This document shows positions 23,236 through 34,398 of a stretch of DNA of 64,000 nt, piece after piece (the first letter of the stretch is position 1; every line of letters starts with the position of its first letter). The notes below the pieces were generated by a model. It had not been told where the DNA came from. It saw only the letters and a program-made list of their open reading frames with translations, and did no database searches. The position numbers and the translations under genes were made by a program. Origin of the DNA: Armillaria gallica (lineage: Eukaryota; Basidiomycota; Agaricomycetes; Agaricales; Physalacriaceae); NCBI GenBank assembly GCA_037576215.1, contig JBANDB010000008.1, positions 2,666,001 through 2,730,000 on the forward strand. Direction: 5' to 3'.

Positions 23236-24345
23236 GATATTACTACAACAGTGTCGATATATTCTTGTTTAAGTGACACAATGTATAGTAGCCACCAGCT
23301 CTGAGCCTCTGACTTATCGTATCATGATGCCTCAACTCACTTGTGGCAACTCACAGCTGGATGGTGACTATTTTGGGCGAGGCAATATCCTTCAACATTT
23401 CCTTATTGCCCAGAAGCGGCCGTGGCCACCGAGCTGTGACTGCCTTGACTGCTGCGTTTCTTGCACAGCCATCTCCAACAAGACACCAGTGCCGGCGGAC
23501 CTTTTGTCTATACCATAAGTGCCAGTCAACATCAGGCCGGTATCTCCCCCCATGCTGTTAGTATCAGCCAGAAGGCTCAAACGAAGTACCAGAGAAAAGA
23601 AAGAAATTCCTGACATGGTGATGGAAGATGTCGTGAAATTAACATACATACTTGTTTGCGGCGCATTACTCGAGCGTTGATGCTCTCCAGAACAAGGCCA
23701 CGTTCATCCTGAGGCGGGTGGACGATGATCAAGCGAATGAGGCTCGTATAATCATTATACAATGCGGCTTTGACGCGTCACCCTAGTCTAGAATAATTAG
23801 CGGCGGCGATGTTAAGATGCAACTTGATAAGCCAACCTTTCTAGCACTGTAGGCTCCCAAAGAAGAATGAGCTTATCGGTGAGGGCCCCGGCCTGAGACC
23901 GTTCTCTGAACGCAAGAGTAATGGACAGCCATGCTTTCATCTGATGGTCACCGGTCTACGTCCTTTTAGTGCACAGCAACTTTAACGAGTCACCGCGTTC
24001 ATCTGCATACACCAGACGTCGATTCGCCGAGTTTGGGGAATATTATTAAGATGCTGGTAGTCGAAGAGTCCCGAGAGCTGGAACCTGTCCTCGACGCGAT
24101 ATCTACGCGTACTCCGCGTCGATTCCAAAATACAGCATCATCGGATGTAATGCGGGTGTCACATATAGGGTCATCAAAACCGCTACGTGGAATAGGCGCG
24201 CTCCGTACCATCCGGATATCAAACCTCTAGAAACATCGACTCTCCTTTCTGCGCAGAGCAGCGCTCAGATTCATGTGCGGTGAGGCCCCTCAGGCAGTAA
24301 TTCTCCAGTCAGGAACCCTGTCGTCGTTGTTTACTGCCTATTTAT
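23236..24345. other. Gene-poor stretch, nothing assigned
   Basis: Short open frames occur on both strands (for example 23392-23649 minus and 24033-24230 plus), but none has a recognisable motif or a believable splice context. This may be decayed sequence next to the HET-like locus. Confidence 0.4.
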
Positions 24346-25856
24346 CTACATGCAGTAATAGAAGCAGTACAATGCCATAAGAAAGCCGAGGAGAAGAACA
24401 CTGATTCCTAGCCTGAAAATTGAAAATCCCGACGTGACTGTAATGCGCGACACCAGGTTGAGACTCGGAAACTCAAGCTTGCAATTGTACTTACCAACAC
24501 AGTTGATAGTCCACGCTCCAGTATGAGGAGGGCCGCTAGACTGAGCAGGATACTCGACCACCATGCTTTGCTGAGAGGCCTTTTCGTTGAACTGAGGCAA
24601 AACCGCTTGATGGAGCTGGGCAGGTGTCGTTGGACTGGGCAGCTTTGGAAGTGGCGGTGGTTTAGCCATTGGCGCCGGTGAAAACAACGGCATGGGAGCT
24701 GGGAAACGTGAGAATTGAACAAAGGAACCCGGCTGTGGCGAGATAAATTGGGGTCTAGGGGGCGAAGGAGGCTGGATAGGTGGTGGCTGAGACCTACGAG
24801 TAGGCAGATTCTTCACCTTCCGGTGCAAAAGAAATGGCCGCTGTGTCCCTCCTAGTCCTATCAGCGCATTGTTAGCCATTGGCGCCGGTGAAAACAACGG
24901 CATGGGGGCTGGGAAATGTGAGAATTGAACAAATGGCTGCGGCGAGATGAATTGGAGTCTAGGGGGCGGAGGCTGGATAGGTGGCGGCTGAGACCTACGA
25001 GTAGGCAGATTCTTCACCTTCCGGTGCAAAAGAAATGGCCGCTGTGTTCCTCCTAGTCCTATCAGCGCATTGATCCACGCTTGCACTACATCCATTCCAA
25101 GATTCACGAACACAGCGCCGACGTATGCATAGAATAAGGCCATTTGTTTCCTACAGCCGTATACTGAGCAACGATGAACGTCAGATGGAGCGTACTGACC
25201 TCAGGCGAAAATAGCGTCTCGAATTGTTCTGGATGGCATCGGACCTTCTCCCGCATCTGGTAGCGTCTCACCCACGAATCGATGTTCATCCAAGAGGTTA
25301 TATCTCTTTTCTTCGCCTAGTCTTCTCTGAATACCAAAGCATTTTAACAGATAAGCGCCCACAAACTCACCTCCATCTCCAGCAACGGTCGCTCATAGAA
25401 CAGAACGGTCGTCACTGCTGCATCGAACACCTTCTCCCCCACCAGTGATAGTCGTTCATTATCTTCATATTCGTCTGAGGCGCAGGTCCGACGCAATGAT
25501 TTGTGTGTGTATACTCGAAGATACATATCAGGTTCTAGCTGTGGCAGCTGCACGTCTTCAGATTCTTCAGAAGAATGTGTGCGCTTGAGTATCGAATTTG
25601 AGGCGCTCTGGTGCAACAAGTTGGAGTACATAGAGGCAAGACTATAGAGCTGTTGCTTGGAAAGAAGTATCAGATAGCAGAGAGAGCCACTGACCCATTG
25701 TACCGGATAAGAGCCTGCCTCTTCCAGCGTGGCTTCCTTCCCACGTTCTGTGAAGAATGCCTCTTCCGAGTCCCGACAAGGTAATGCTTGAGGATCTGGC
25801 TTGAGAGTGTCAACACGTCTGCAATCCCAGAAAGGAAATAGCATTTCCTCTTCCAT
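24346..25856 (-). CDS. RNase III-domain protein with degenerate active site and membrane-like tail
   Basis: Four exons (25695-25856, 25371-25649, 25196-25316, 24346-25163) give 459 aa. The RNase III-like part has YLRVYTHKSL, EDNERLSLVGEKVFDAAVTT, MREKVRCHPEQFETLFSPE and LFYAYVGAVFVNLGMDVVQ. The signature of active enzymes is NERLEFLGD; here the positions corresponding to the second Glu and the Asp are Ser and Glu, so catalysis is doubtful. The C-half is proline-rich and carries a near-perfect tandem duplication of about 65-70 residues. It ends with a single hydrophobic stretch (SVLLLGFLMALYCFYYC) that could anchor it in a membrane. Similar RNase III-fold proteins occur in Agaricomycetes. Exon 3/4 joining (33-nt intron) is the least certain step. 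Start codons of this gene and the p24 gene are 8 nt apart. Confidence 0.72.
24662..25071. repeat. Tandem duplication, two units of about 210 and 200 nt
   Basis: Unit 1 (24662-24871) and unit 2 (24872-25071) both run from TTAGCCATTGGCGCCGGTGA to CCTATCAGCGCATTG on the plus strand and are nearly identical. The main differences are a few substitutions and small in-frame length changes. The duplication lies inside the last exon of the RNase III-like gene and preserves its frame. Each unit encodes NALIGLGGTQRPFLLHRKVK plus a proline-rich stretch. Confidence 0.93.
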
Positions 25857-25864
25857 TCACGACG

Positions 25865-26892
25865 ATGCTCGTCCTTCCGTCCTCCCTCTTTCTTTCTATA
25901 CCTCTTCTCTCCCTCTTCTTTTGCGCTTGTATAAGATCAGTATACGGTTCTGCGTTGACAACACCAATTGCAGCCAACGAGCGGCTCTGTTTCTATGCGG
26001 ACGTTGACAAGGCCGGCGAGAAAATCGGCGTGCGTGGCGTTGCTGTTCTGCTTGTGTATCATCCTCTAATCGTATCTTGCTTTCCTTCTATCTATCTTGT
26101 ATCTTGATCTTGAATGGCACTGCTCTGCGACAGTTCTACTTTGCTGTTCAATCTGGAGGCTCATTCGATATCTCCTACACGGTGACCTCACCACCACCAG
26201 CGAGCAAGGAAATTATCTCCGGAACGAGCGAGCGTCAAGGTTCGGGGCCGTTTCCTTTACGTCGAAGCTCGTGTGCTTACATCTGTGCCAGGTGATTACG
26301 TCTTAACAGCGAACACTCCTGGCGAATATGCCTTCTGTTTTGAAAACGACATGTCGACGCTCACCGAAAAACTCATCGACTTTGACATCATGGTAGAGAG
26401 CGAGCCGAGGAGGGAGGCTCCAGCGAAGCCTGGCGCGTAGTTGATCCTACTCCACAGTCTATGCATGCTGACCGGTTTCATAGGCCAAATTTCTGATCAA
26501 ACTTCTGCACTCGAAGAATCTATATTCCGGCTCAATGGAATGCTCATGAATATCAAACGGACGCAGAAGCAGTGCGTTCATGTCGATTTTGCTCCAGTGT
26601 CATCCTCGTACTCACGATGACTTGTAGCTTCCACACTAAAGAACGCCGTGGCTTCTCTGTGGTTCAGAGCACGCAAAAGTACGATTGTTCTCCTTTCCTT
26701 GTCCACTGTCTAATATCTTCTTCAGTCGACTATTCTGGTATGCCATCTTTGAGAGCTGTGGAGTCATCGCTATGGCCGCGTACGTCTTTTTTGCAGACAG
26801 CGTTCCTCCGCCTCTCTGACACTCTCCTCAGATTCCAGGTCTATGTCCTACAAACATTCTTCACTAAGACGGGAAGGCGGTATAAGGTGTAG
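25865..26892 (+). CDS. p24 family cargo receptor (EMP24/GP25L/ERV type)
   Basis: Seven exons give 221 aa and close in phase. The N-terminus is a clear signal peptide (SLFLSIPLLSLFFCACIRSV). A GOLD domain follows: ERLCFYADVDKAGEKIG, FYFAVQSGGSFDISYTV and EYAFCFENDMSTLTEKLIDF. Next comes a coiled-coil stem (SALEESIFRLNGMLMNIKRT), a transmembrane helix (LFWYAIFESCGVIAMAAFQV) and a short basic tail ending RRYKV. p24 proteins cycle between ER and Golgi in COPI/COPII vesicles and sort cargo. The intron at 26433-26483 is most consistent with a GC-AG donor (GCGCGT), because the family sequence ESEPRREAPAKPGQISDQ runs straight across it in one frame. Confidence 0.9.
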
Positions 26893-27340
26893 CATCCATT
26901 CTGGCTGGGCTGAATGTTTCAATACAATGACATTGATGACTGCTCGACGTTTGCATCTTGATTTTTGGCTTGATTTTGTTTATCCACCATTGTTAGGCTC
27001 AGATGCTGTCCTCTCTGCTCATAGCATTCAAGGTGATCAGTGGCTAGTCTTGAGATGCAATGCTGACTATTACAATACGGTTGAATTAATAAATAGCCTT
27101 GTTTTTGCAGGAGCGACGAATCAAAATGACTGATATACCACTCTGATGTGACAAGCCTGAGCGTGGCTTTTTGGGGGCTTTAAAGCATGATTTATGTGAT
27201 TCCGTAGCTCTATTAAGACAAAAGATTATGTAACAGAAACAGCTACTATTGACGTGCAAATTGCCTTCGAAGGTCGGACCTCGGACCGATACGCATTGGG
27301 CGGTGATTGCCTTTCTCGATTTTCGCCTCTTACACAGAGG
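26893..27340. other. Intergenic region, no gene seen
   Basis: The 450 nt between the p24 gene stop and the ELP2 start are AT-richer than the flanks and have no coding or RNA-gene signal that I can support. Confidence 0.4.
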
Positions 27341-30300
27341 ATGAATGTGTCGACAGCCTACATAGCGGCCTCCACCAACAGGTTCTGTCAAGCTGCTGAT
27401 GCCTCGTCGACATCACTCATCGCGTTTGGTTCTGCGAATCTAGTTTGTCTATGGGACATCGCTGTATGGGATACCCACTTCATGCTCAAATGCGCCATTG
27501 ACAGTGATACACTACCCAGGCAGATCCTGATCCAGGTCCTTACCAAACGTTACCAGGACATGAAGGAACTGTGACCAGTGTCAAGTTTATCTCAGATGAT
27601 TCATTCATTACTGCCGACGACAAGGGGGTAGTGATGTATTGGAGAAGAGATGGATCTCATGATCAGGTGTGGCCATTTTTGTCTTCGCCTCGACTCTTCG
27701 TTTCAATGATTATTTCAGTGGAGGTCTAGTAAGGTTCACGCACACCCGAAAGCAGTCTCGTCGTTACGTGTGCACCATGAGTGTCTCGCGACGGGCTCCT
27801 CTGACTCTTCGGTCAAAATTTGGAAATTAGGAAGAGGTGCCTTAAATTTATCCTCCGCAGATGATATCCTTTTAATAAGAACAGATGAGGTGGTTGAGGT
27901 ACAATCCATATCACTGAAGGGCAAATATCCGCTGTCTATCGCCCTTTCTTTCCTTCCCCAGTCTGAAAGTACGCGGCCGAACAACTCGTATTCCTGCGTA
28001 TATCTGAAAGCGTTCCCCAACAGGTCTTATCCTTGCCATTGCTTGTACAGACCGAAACATTCAAATCTGGACAAGGTCCGATGGCACAGCAAGTCCCTTT
28101 TACCATCTCATGAGATCACACTAACACTGTCTTTACAGTTCATAAAATCAGCTGTACTTTCTGGGCATGATGACTGGGCGCGATGCCTTGCGTTCCGGCC
28201 TTCACTTCAAGACACGAACCTTTGGTCCTCGCGTCAGGATCTCACGATACCACTATTAGGCTGTGGAACATCGAACCTTACAAACGTGCAACCGAGAAAT
28301 CTTCCGCGACATCTACAGACGCTCTAAGTGATGAACTTTTGGATGCTTTCGAAGCCTCTCTGGGTGAACTGGCTGATGCTGAAGAGGGTGGCCGACAGAT
28401 TTCTCTGAAGCGACATATTTTGACCGTCAAGACGTCCGCCTCTAGGTAAGACGCGTTGCATCATATCTCTATGTTTTGTTTAGTCTTTCTTTCAGTTCAC
28501 AGCAGTTCACAATCACTTTTGATGCACTGCTTGTTGGCCATGAAGCAGGTGTAACCTCTCTCAACTGGCGGCCAGTAACATCATCATCGTCGATGGCAAC
28601 TCTACTATCCTCGTCCACAGATTCCTCTGTTATCCTGTGGTCTCCATCAACAGTACTGGCCTCTTCGAATGATACTTCCACCACCATATGGATCAATCGA
28701 CAACGATTTGGCGACATTGGCGGGCAGCGGTTGGGCGGTTTCGTCGGGGGTCTATGGGGTAAAGATGGTTCTGAGGCATTTGCCTGGGGTTGGTCCGGCG
28801 GCTGGCGGAGATGGAGGTGCTCTGCGGACGAAAAGGAAACTTGGACCGAAGTACACGCAATAAATGGGCATAGCGGGCCTGTTCGTGGAATTTGTTGGAG
28901 CCCTAATGGCCAGTTTTTGATATCAACCGGGTCAGTGCATACTTTTTTGAAGATTTTTTAATTCCTGACATCTTGAGGATCAGATTGGATCAGACTACAC
29001 GTATACACGGTCCTATAACTCACCAAAATGGCCGCACAACATGGCATGAACTCGCCAGGCCGCAAGTCCATGGATACGATCTCTTGGGAGTAAGCTTTTT
29101 AGACAACCTCAAGTTTGTTAGTATCGCAGATGAGAAGGTGGCGCGGGTGTTTGAGGCTCCGCGAAGTTTCATAGATGTCGTGGAAGCACTGGACGTTGCA
29201 CATTTTTCCGATGCCAACGTTAGCCGTATTTCTTTCTTGCGTTCCGCTTTTCGTTCTTAAGCTCATAAAAACAGCATAAACGTCCATCCCGAGCTAGTGT
29301 CCCGCCGTTGGGTTTGTCGAACAAAGCCACCGCTGATGGTCGGTTGCCGTACCTTGTCAGTTTTGACAGCCTAACTTGCGTTCTATCCAGCCTCTATAAC
29401 AGTTGATGATCCCTCATCGTCCACCCGACCTCTAGAAGGGGAACTTGCTGCCACAACTCTTTGGCCAGAAGTAGAAAAGGTGTTTGGACACGGATACGAG
29501 GTAAGGACTGTTGCCGGTGCACAGGGAGAGGTTCTTACTTTATGTTATAGTCTATCACCATTGCCACATCCAACTCGCATCGTCTGGTAGCGACTGCTTG
29601 CAAGTCAACGTCACCAGAGCACTCTGTCGTTCGCATATGGGACACACAAACCTGGCAACCATTCGGAGAACCTCTCGCCGGGCATTCGCTGACTGTCACG
29701 CGGATTGCATTTAGTCCTGACGACCAATTTTTACTCTCCGTTTCCAGGGACAGAACATGGCGACTGTTCAGAAGGGACAAATCGACTCAGTGTAAGCCAT
29801 TTTTGAGGTCTTGGTAATAAAGGCACGGCTCACACAGTACGCCTAGATTATAGCGCGGTGGCTGCGGACAAGAGTCATTCCAGAATCATTTGGGACTGTG
29901 CATGGGCTCATGAAGGCGACGTTTTTGTTACGGCCTCTCGCGATAAGACGGTGAGGGTTGAGTCTTTCATTCTTTCGATGCACTGATGTCGTGTAGGTTA
30001 AAATATGGCAGTCTGGGACTGACGGGACTTGGAAAGTTATCTGTAACATCAAAGTGGCGGAAGCCGCAACGGCCGTAGATTTTTCTACTGTTGACAAACA
30101 AAATAGGTTCGTCATTTCGGTTCTTTTTGAGATCATCTTAACTGTTATTATGTACATTTTCAGACGGTACCTTGCTATCGGCCTTGAAACCGGAGAAATA
30201 CTAGTGTATTCAAACACGGTCTTAACGACAGATTGGCGGCGTCAACTGACAGTAAACACTGGGTGCAAAATTTTCGTCCTTGACGCATACCCAGACGGTA

Positions 30301-30448
30301 TTGACCTATTTGTAGAATGGCACATGTCAATCATGTTCACCGCCTCAGTTGGCGACCATCCCCGGTTGAAGTCACTCGGAAAGAGCTCGCTAGCTGTAGT
30401 GAAGATGGTACATTGAAAATAGTGATCGTCCACATGAGTATGGATTGA
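27341..30448 (+). CDS. ELP2: Elongator complex protein 2 (WD40 repeats), one apparent frameshift
   Basis: I read fourteen exons encoding about 810 aa. Family landmarks appear in order: LPGHEGTVTSVKF, TGSSDSSVKIW, SISLKGKYPLSIAL, VLSGHDDWARCLAFRP, LASGSHDTTIRLWNIEPY and LGELADAEEGGRQISLKRHI. They continue with VGHEAGVTSLNWRP, GGFVGGLWGKDGSEAFAWGW, INGHSGPVRGICWSPNGQFL, DVAHFSDA and VHRLSWRPSP with SCSEDGTLKI at the end. ELP2 is a scaffold subunit of Elongator, which modifies U34 of tRNAs. Between 28200 and 28216 the frame jumps by one base inside a single exon, so one base appears to be missing. The intron at 28089-28138 is GC-AG (GCAAGT). Confidence 0.92.
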
Positions 30449-30661
30449 TAACCATCCAAATGAAATGAAATGAGAGCTGCTATACAGTGGTGAGAAGTAA
30501 GGGGATGAAACTAGTAATGAAACAATCTGGAGAGGCGCGCAGGGTGCAGTATAAGGGTATCGAACTGTGAGATGCGAGTATAATAGGCGTAGCAGACGAC
30601 GATATAAGACGAATAGAGCATTTGTGCGATAGGGATACAAGAACACAGAATGTTGAATGAT

Positions 30662-33600
30662 TTAGACAATGTCACGGAGACTGATAGGAACTTCAGGCTG
30701 CAAGCAAACATTAGAAGAAAATCAAGGATTGCAATTTAGACGTACGCATTTGATTCTAGAATGGTGAAAGATGGTCAGTAGCTGTATTACTTGGATGTGG
30801 GGAAAATGCATTACTTGTGGAAACACTCGATGGATCGGAGCATCTCGACATCACCGCCTGTAGCAGTTACGAAGTTGATTATGACCCCTCCTCGGGAGTA
30901 ATTATTAGGTGCGACGGCAGGGGCAATGCTAGCCGATGAGCGCAGTGAGAGATAATCTGATTGATGATCGATCGCACTTACCGATGAGTGTACTCCTCGA
31001 CGGCTTTCGGTAAATCTGGAGCAAAAAATGAGGTTAAATAGACAAGAAAAAAAAACTGGTCTCACCATAATTTATAATCAATGGGATTTGAGATATTTCT
31101 TGAACGTGAACATCGTAAATAACAAGAATTTTTGTTACTGGTTGTCTCATGACAACAGATGGCGAGCTCTTAAACTTGCTCAGAGCAGCCAACTTGGTCG
31201 TAGAATTCATATCACCATGCTATGAACAATGTTAATAGAATCGTGAGAGTAGGAGGAATAAGCCGTCGTACCAGAGGAATCGCCTCCAAACCTCGACTGG
31301 CTAGTTTATACACAACCGCATCTAACGCGGTGACACCGCCAACATGAACGATAGCCTGTGCAACGTCAACGTCATCGAGTATATCAGCGAGCGCATCTAG
31401 CTTCCATTCGCGAGCTTGCACGCTCTCAGCACTGGAAGTACTTCTCCCTGATCCAATTATTCCTAGGCCGCCTTCAACATGAGAAGGATCGGAGCGCCCA
31501 CCAGCAGTGAACGCGAGATACAAATAGAACTGTCGAAGACCGCGGAAATTGGGCGATGTCTCAATGTTAGTCACCGTGCCATCCCGGCGTACAAGGACTC
31601 TGACAGGCTCCTTTAGTTGAATGGCTGTCGCCAAGTTCAACACGTCCTGAGGAACGGTGTTAGAGAACAGCGCCGTCTGGCGTTCGGCAGATTGTTGACC
31701 CTCTGCAACCTGAGGGCTAGAACGTCCTTCAACGTCTGAGACCGGTGTGCCCCCTAAAGTAGACATCTTCCTGGCTGGAGGACCCGGAACAGGCGAATTA
31801 TTCGACGAACTACCCGGAGGAGTGGGCGTCACTGAACCTGGCGGGCGCGAACGAGCAGGAGGCAGTAGTTTGACAATATTGAATACGAATTCGTGCATGT
31901 TGCGCGCGATTAGCTGGTCCACCTCGTCGAGCACCAGGAAACGAACATCTGAACCGTCGAGACCGCCCGGGGTCGTGAACAGAGCATGTAACTTCTGGGG
32001 CGTGCCACAAACAACTTGTGGTTTGTTAGAGAGGACTAGCTGCAGCTCGGCATGGAAGTCTTTGACGGCGCCTACAGCCAACACGGACCTGACACCTATA
32101 CCAGACCCCAAGTCACGGATCATGCGATGAGCTTGCGTGGCTTGATCTACAGTGGTAGATATCATAAGGACCACCGGTTTCAAACTGTCGGAATGGGTCA
32201 GCGCCGTCTGGATAGCCGGAATCACGTATGCGGCAATCCGTTCTTGGGTTGGCGGCGCTTGTGCAATGATATCTGATCCCCTCAAGAGAAATGGTAGCGC
32301 CCGTTGCTGGATTTTGTTTGGGGGACCCACACTGATAATGGCATTATTAACACGAAGACTTCGAGGAATGGGAAATGATTACCCAAAAGAGTTCAATGAA
32401 ACCTGGAGCTCAGGTGCCAACGAAAGCTGTTCCCACTTGGTAATCATTGGGCCAGAATCGCGGGGAGAGTTCGAATCATTTGGATCTAACATCTGTGGAA
32501 AAAAGATATGATCAGAGAAGAACCGAACCGGAGGAAAAGAAATAACAGACCCCAGCTGAATCACGGCGCATAAGATTGGAAACGGAGCGTCTTTTGTCAC
32601 GAGGGAACCCTTCCTGACGCCCGATAGTCGTTTCGGGAGGTCGAACGGGTAAATCAAGGGTCCCGGTAGACCAAGTGCGCATGGGGGGATTCGGGATGCG
32701 AGGCGAAGGCCGCATGTCCGGACGATTGGGCAACCCGTGGCCCAGTGTGTTGGCATTAGATTGTTGGGTAGAAAGGAAGTCTAGGTTTGACGTATGAGCC
32801 TTGGGAGGGCCAATAAGACCACCGTTGGGTAAGCCGGATATTGGTGTTGGCTGGACATGTTGTGTCTGGAGCGCAATAAGCTGACCAACGGATGAAGTGA
32901 GAGTATTTAGACGTTGAGAAATAGAAGTAATATCGTCAGAAGGAGGGACCTGGTTAGGGGCAATATTACCCAAGGAAGGGCGCGGTGCCATCATGGAGTT
33001 TGCATAACTTGGCCTACGGCCATTGCTTGCAAACGGGTCTTTAAATTCGGGCTGCATGTTGTTGGCAGTGGCAGTGGCAGTGGAGCGGTCCACAAGTATG
33101 TTGACCTTGCGATGTAGTTCACCAAGATCCCTATGAATCTCCCGAGTGGAATATTCGCATCGGACGAGGCGATCCAGTATATCGTGAAGCATGGGAGAAG
33201 CCTTGAGCTGCGCTTCAAATGAATGTCCGTCTGAACCAGAGTTGAGGTGGCTCCCGGAATCGAGCGACGACACGGGGGAAGAGGAGGTGGGACCGCTGAT
33301 GATGGTGTGAGATGATCCGTTGAGGCCAGGAACAGTGGGGGGCGTCGAAAAACGTTCTCGAGGCTGCTGTTGCATTGGGAAAAAAGGTGATCCAATGGCT
33401 GCACTGCTGTCGTGGCTGAGAGGCCCAGGGGTAGTAACACTGTCCTCCCCCTCTGGCAACGACTCCAGACTGCCCAACAGACTGGCTTCGCGAGAGACTC
33501 GGTTCTCTATGACAGGATACGGTCTTCCCGCATCCACCTGGTGGAAGGAAGGAGACCGTCGCGGCAAATCGAAAGGAGACTTGAAAGTGCTCTGCATGTT

Positions 33601-33810
33601 GGCCAGGTCGTCTTGTGGCGGACTGGGAGAAGACCTTGCAGTGCGGTATTCTGTAGGCGAAATGGATACGGACGAAAACGAGTTACGGCTTGGATCGTTG
33701 GAACGAAAGGGATGCCGTCGAAAAGTCAAGTCGCCTTCGTCGTCACTGGCACGGAGGTTGCCTGGGAAGAAGGGCATCGAGGCAGGATTGAGCGCGGCGC
33801 TCCTTGCCAT
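30662..33810 (-). CDS. Long protein with degenerate eIF4A-like DEAD-box helicase domain
   Basis: Eight exons (32551-33810, 32383-32492, 31272-32331, 31066-31219, 30982-31015, 30815-30928, 30746-30755, 30662-30697) give 925 aa in phase, including a 10-nt microexon. The first 420 residues are disordered, Ser/Pro-rich, with a possible coiled coil (LHDILDRLVRCEYSTREIHR). The helicase part starts with a Q-motif region (WEQLSLAPELQVSLNSFGVG, KIQQRALPFLLRGSDIIAQA). Where active enzymes have A-x-x-G-x-GKT it reads APPTQERIAAY. The DEAD box is LDEVDQ, motif Ic/SAT is lost in a proline-rich insert, and motif VI (HRIGRxxR) reads HRIAPAVAPNN. RecA domain 2 is otherwise clear: HGDMNSTTKLAALSKFKS, INYDLPKAVEEYTHR, INFVTATGGDVEMLRSIECF, ending PISLRDIV. 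ATP binding and unwinding look impossible; a binding or scaffold role is inferred. Confidence 0.85.
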
Positions 33811-33849
33811 GATACTCGTCGACGACGCTGAGACTCGAGCTGGCAGGAA

Positions 33850-34119
33850 TCAATTCACAGACGAACCAGAAAGGGCGCCAATAGGGCCAATTTGGTGAGG
33901 ATGGCGGTTTGTAAGCGGATGATGTCGAGACAATGGCGCATATGATGTGGCAAGAGTTCCGTTCTCGCCGCTGGCGGTCGTGCTAGAATTTCCTAGGGTG
34001 ATCCCATGCAGGAAGGATAGCTGCTCGACGTTGGGCACAGCGACAAGGATGCTTCTTGTGAAAGGTAAGACAGTGGAAGGTCCCAATCCGGCACGCTCGG
34101 GAGCTGTGTGGACCGTCAT
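33850..34119 (-). other. Upstream open frame, possible uORF or 5' exon
   Basis: An 89-codon frame begins with ATG at 34117-34119 and stops at 33850-33852. It is in the same frame as the helicase-like gene whose ATG is at 33810. Only the TGA and 13 further codons separate them. It has no recognised motif (LPFTRSILVAVPNVEQLSFL). It could be a regulatory upstream ORF, a longer N-terminus read past the stop through an intron not recognised here, or chance. Confidence 0.25.
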
Positions 34120-34398
34120 GTGGAAACTCCTAAATCATATGGACATTCAATTATTCTATGCTACCGTCTTCTACAAAATAGTCTTGGGCAATCCTACTCC
34201 AACCAACATATTCACGTCGGGGGACGGGTCAGACAGAATAAGAGTGCCTTGTTCTTGGTAAGTTCTGTAAACGAAATCAGAAATACGACGCTACCAGACA
34301 CAAGAATCTTACATAGGACGACGATTGTTTGTCTGCTTGGAACCCTTTTTCTTCAAGATATCTGGTCAATGGTGAACAAAAATTCTTCCCTACAGAAT

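Noticed and set aside
23392..23649. 85-codon minus frame (LVLRLSLLADTNSMGGDTGL)
   Set aside because: No motif, no flanking splice signals of quality and no partner exons; kept only as part of a gene-poor stretch.
33320..33898. 192- and 139-codon plus-strand frames antisense to the helicase-like gene
   Set aside because: Antisense of a Ser/Pro-rich coding exon; no motif, no splice context, and the minus frame is 420 codons and joins a helicase domain.
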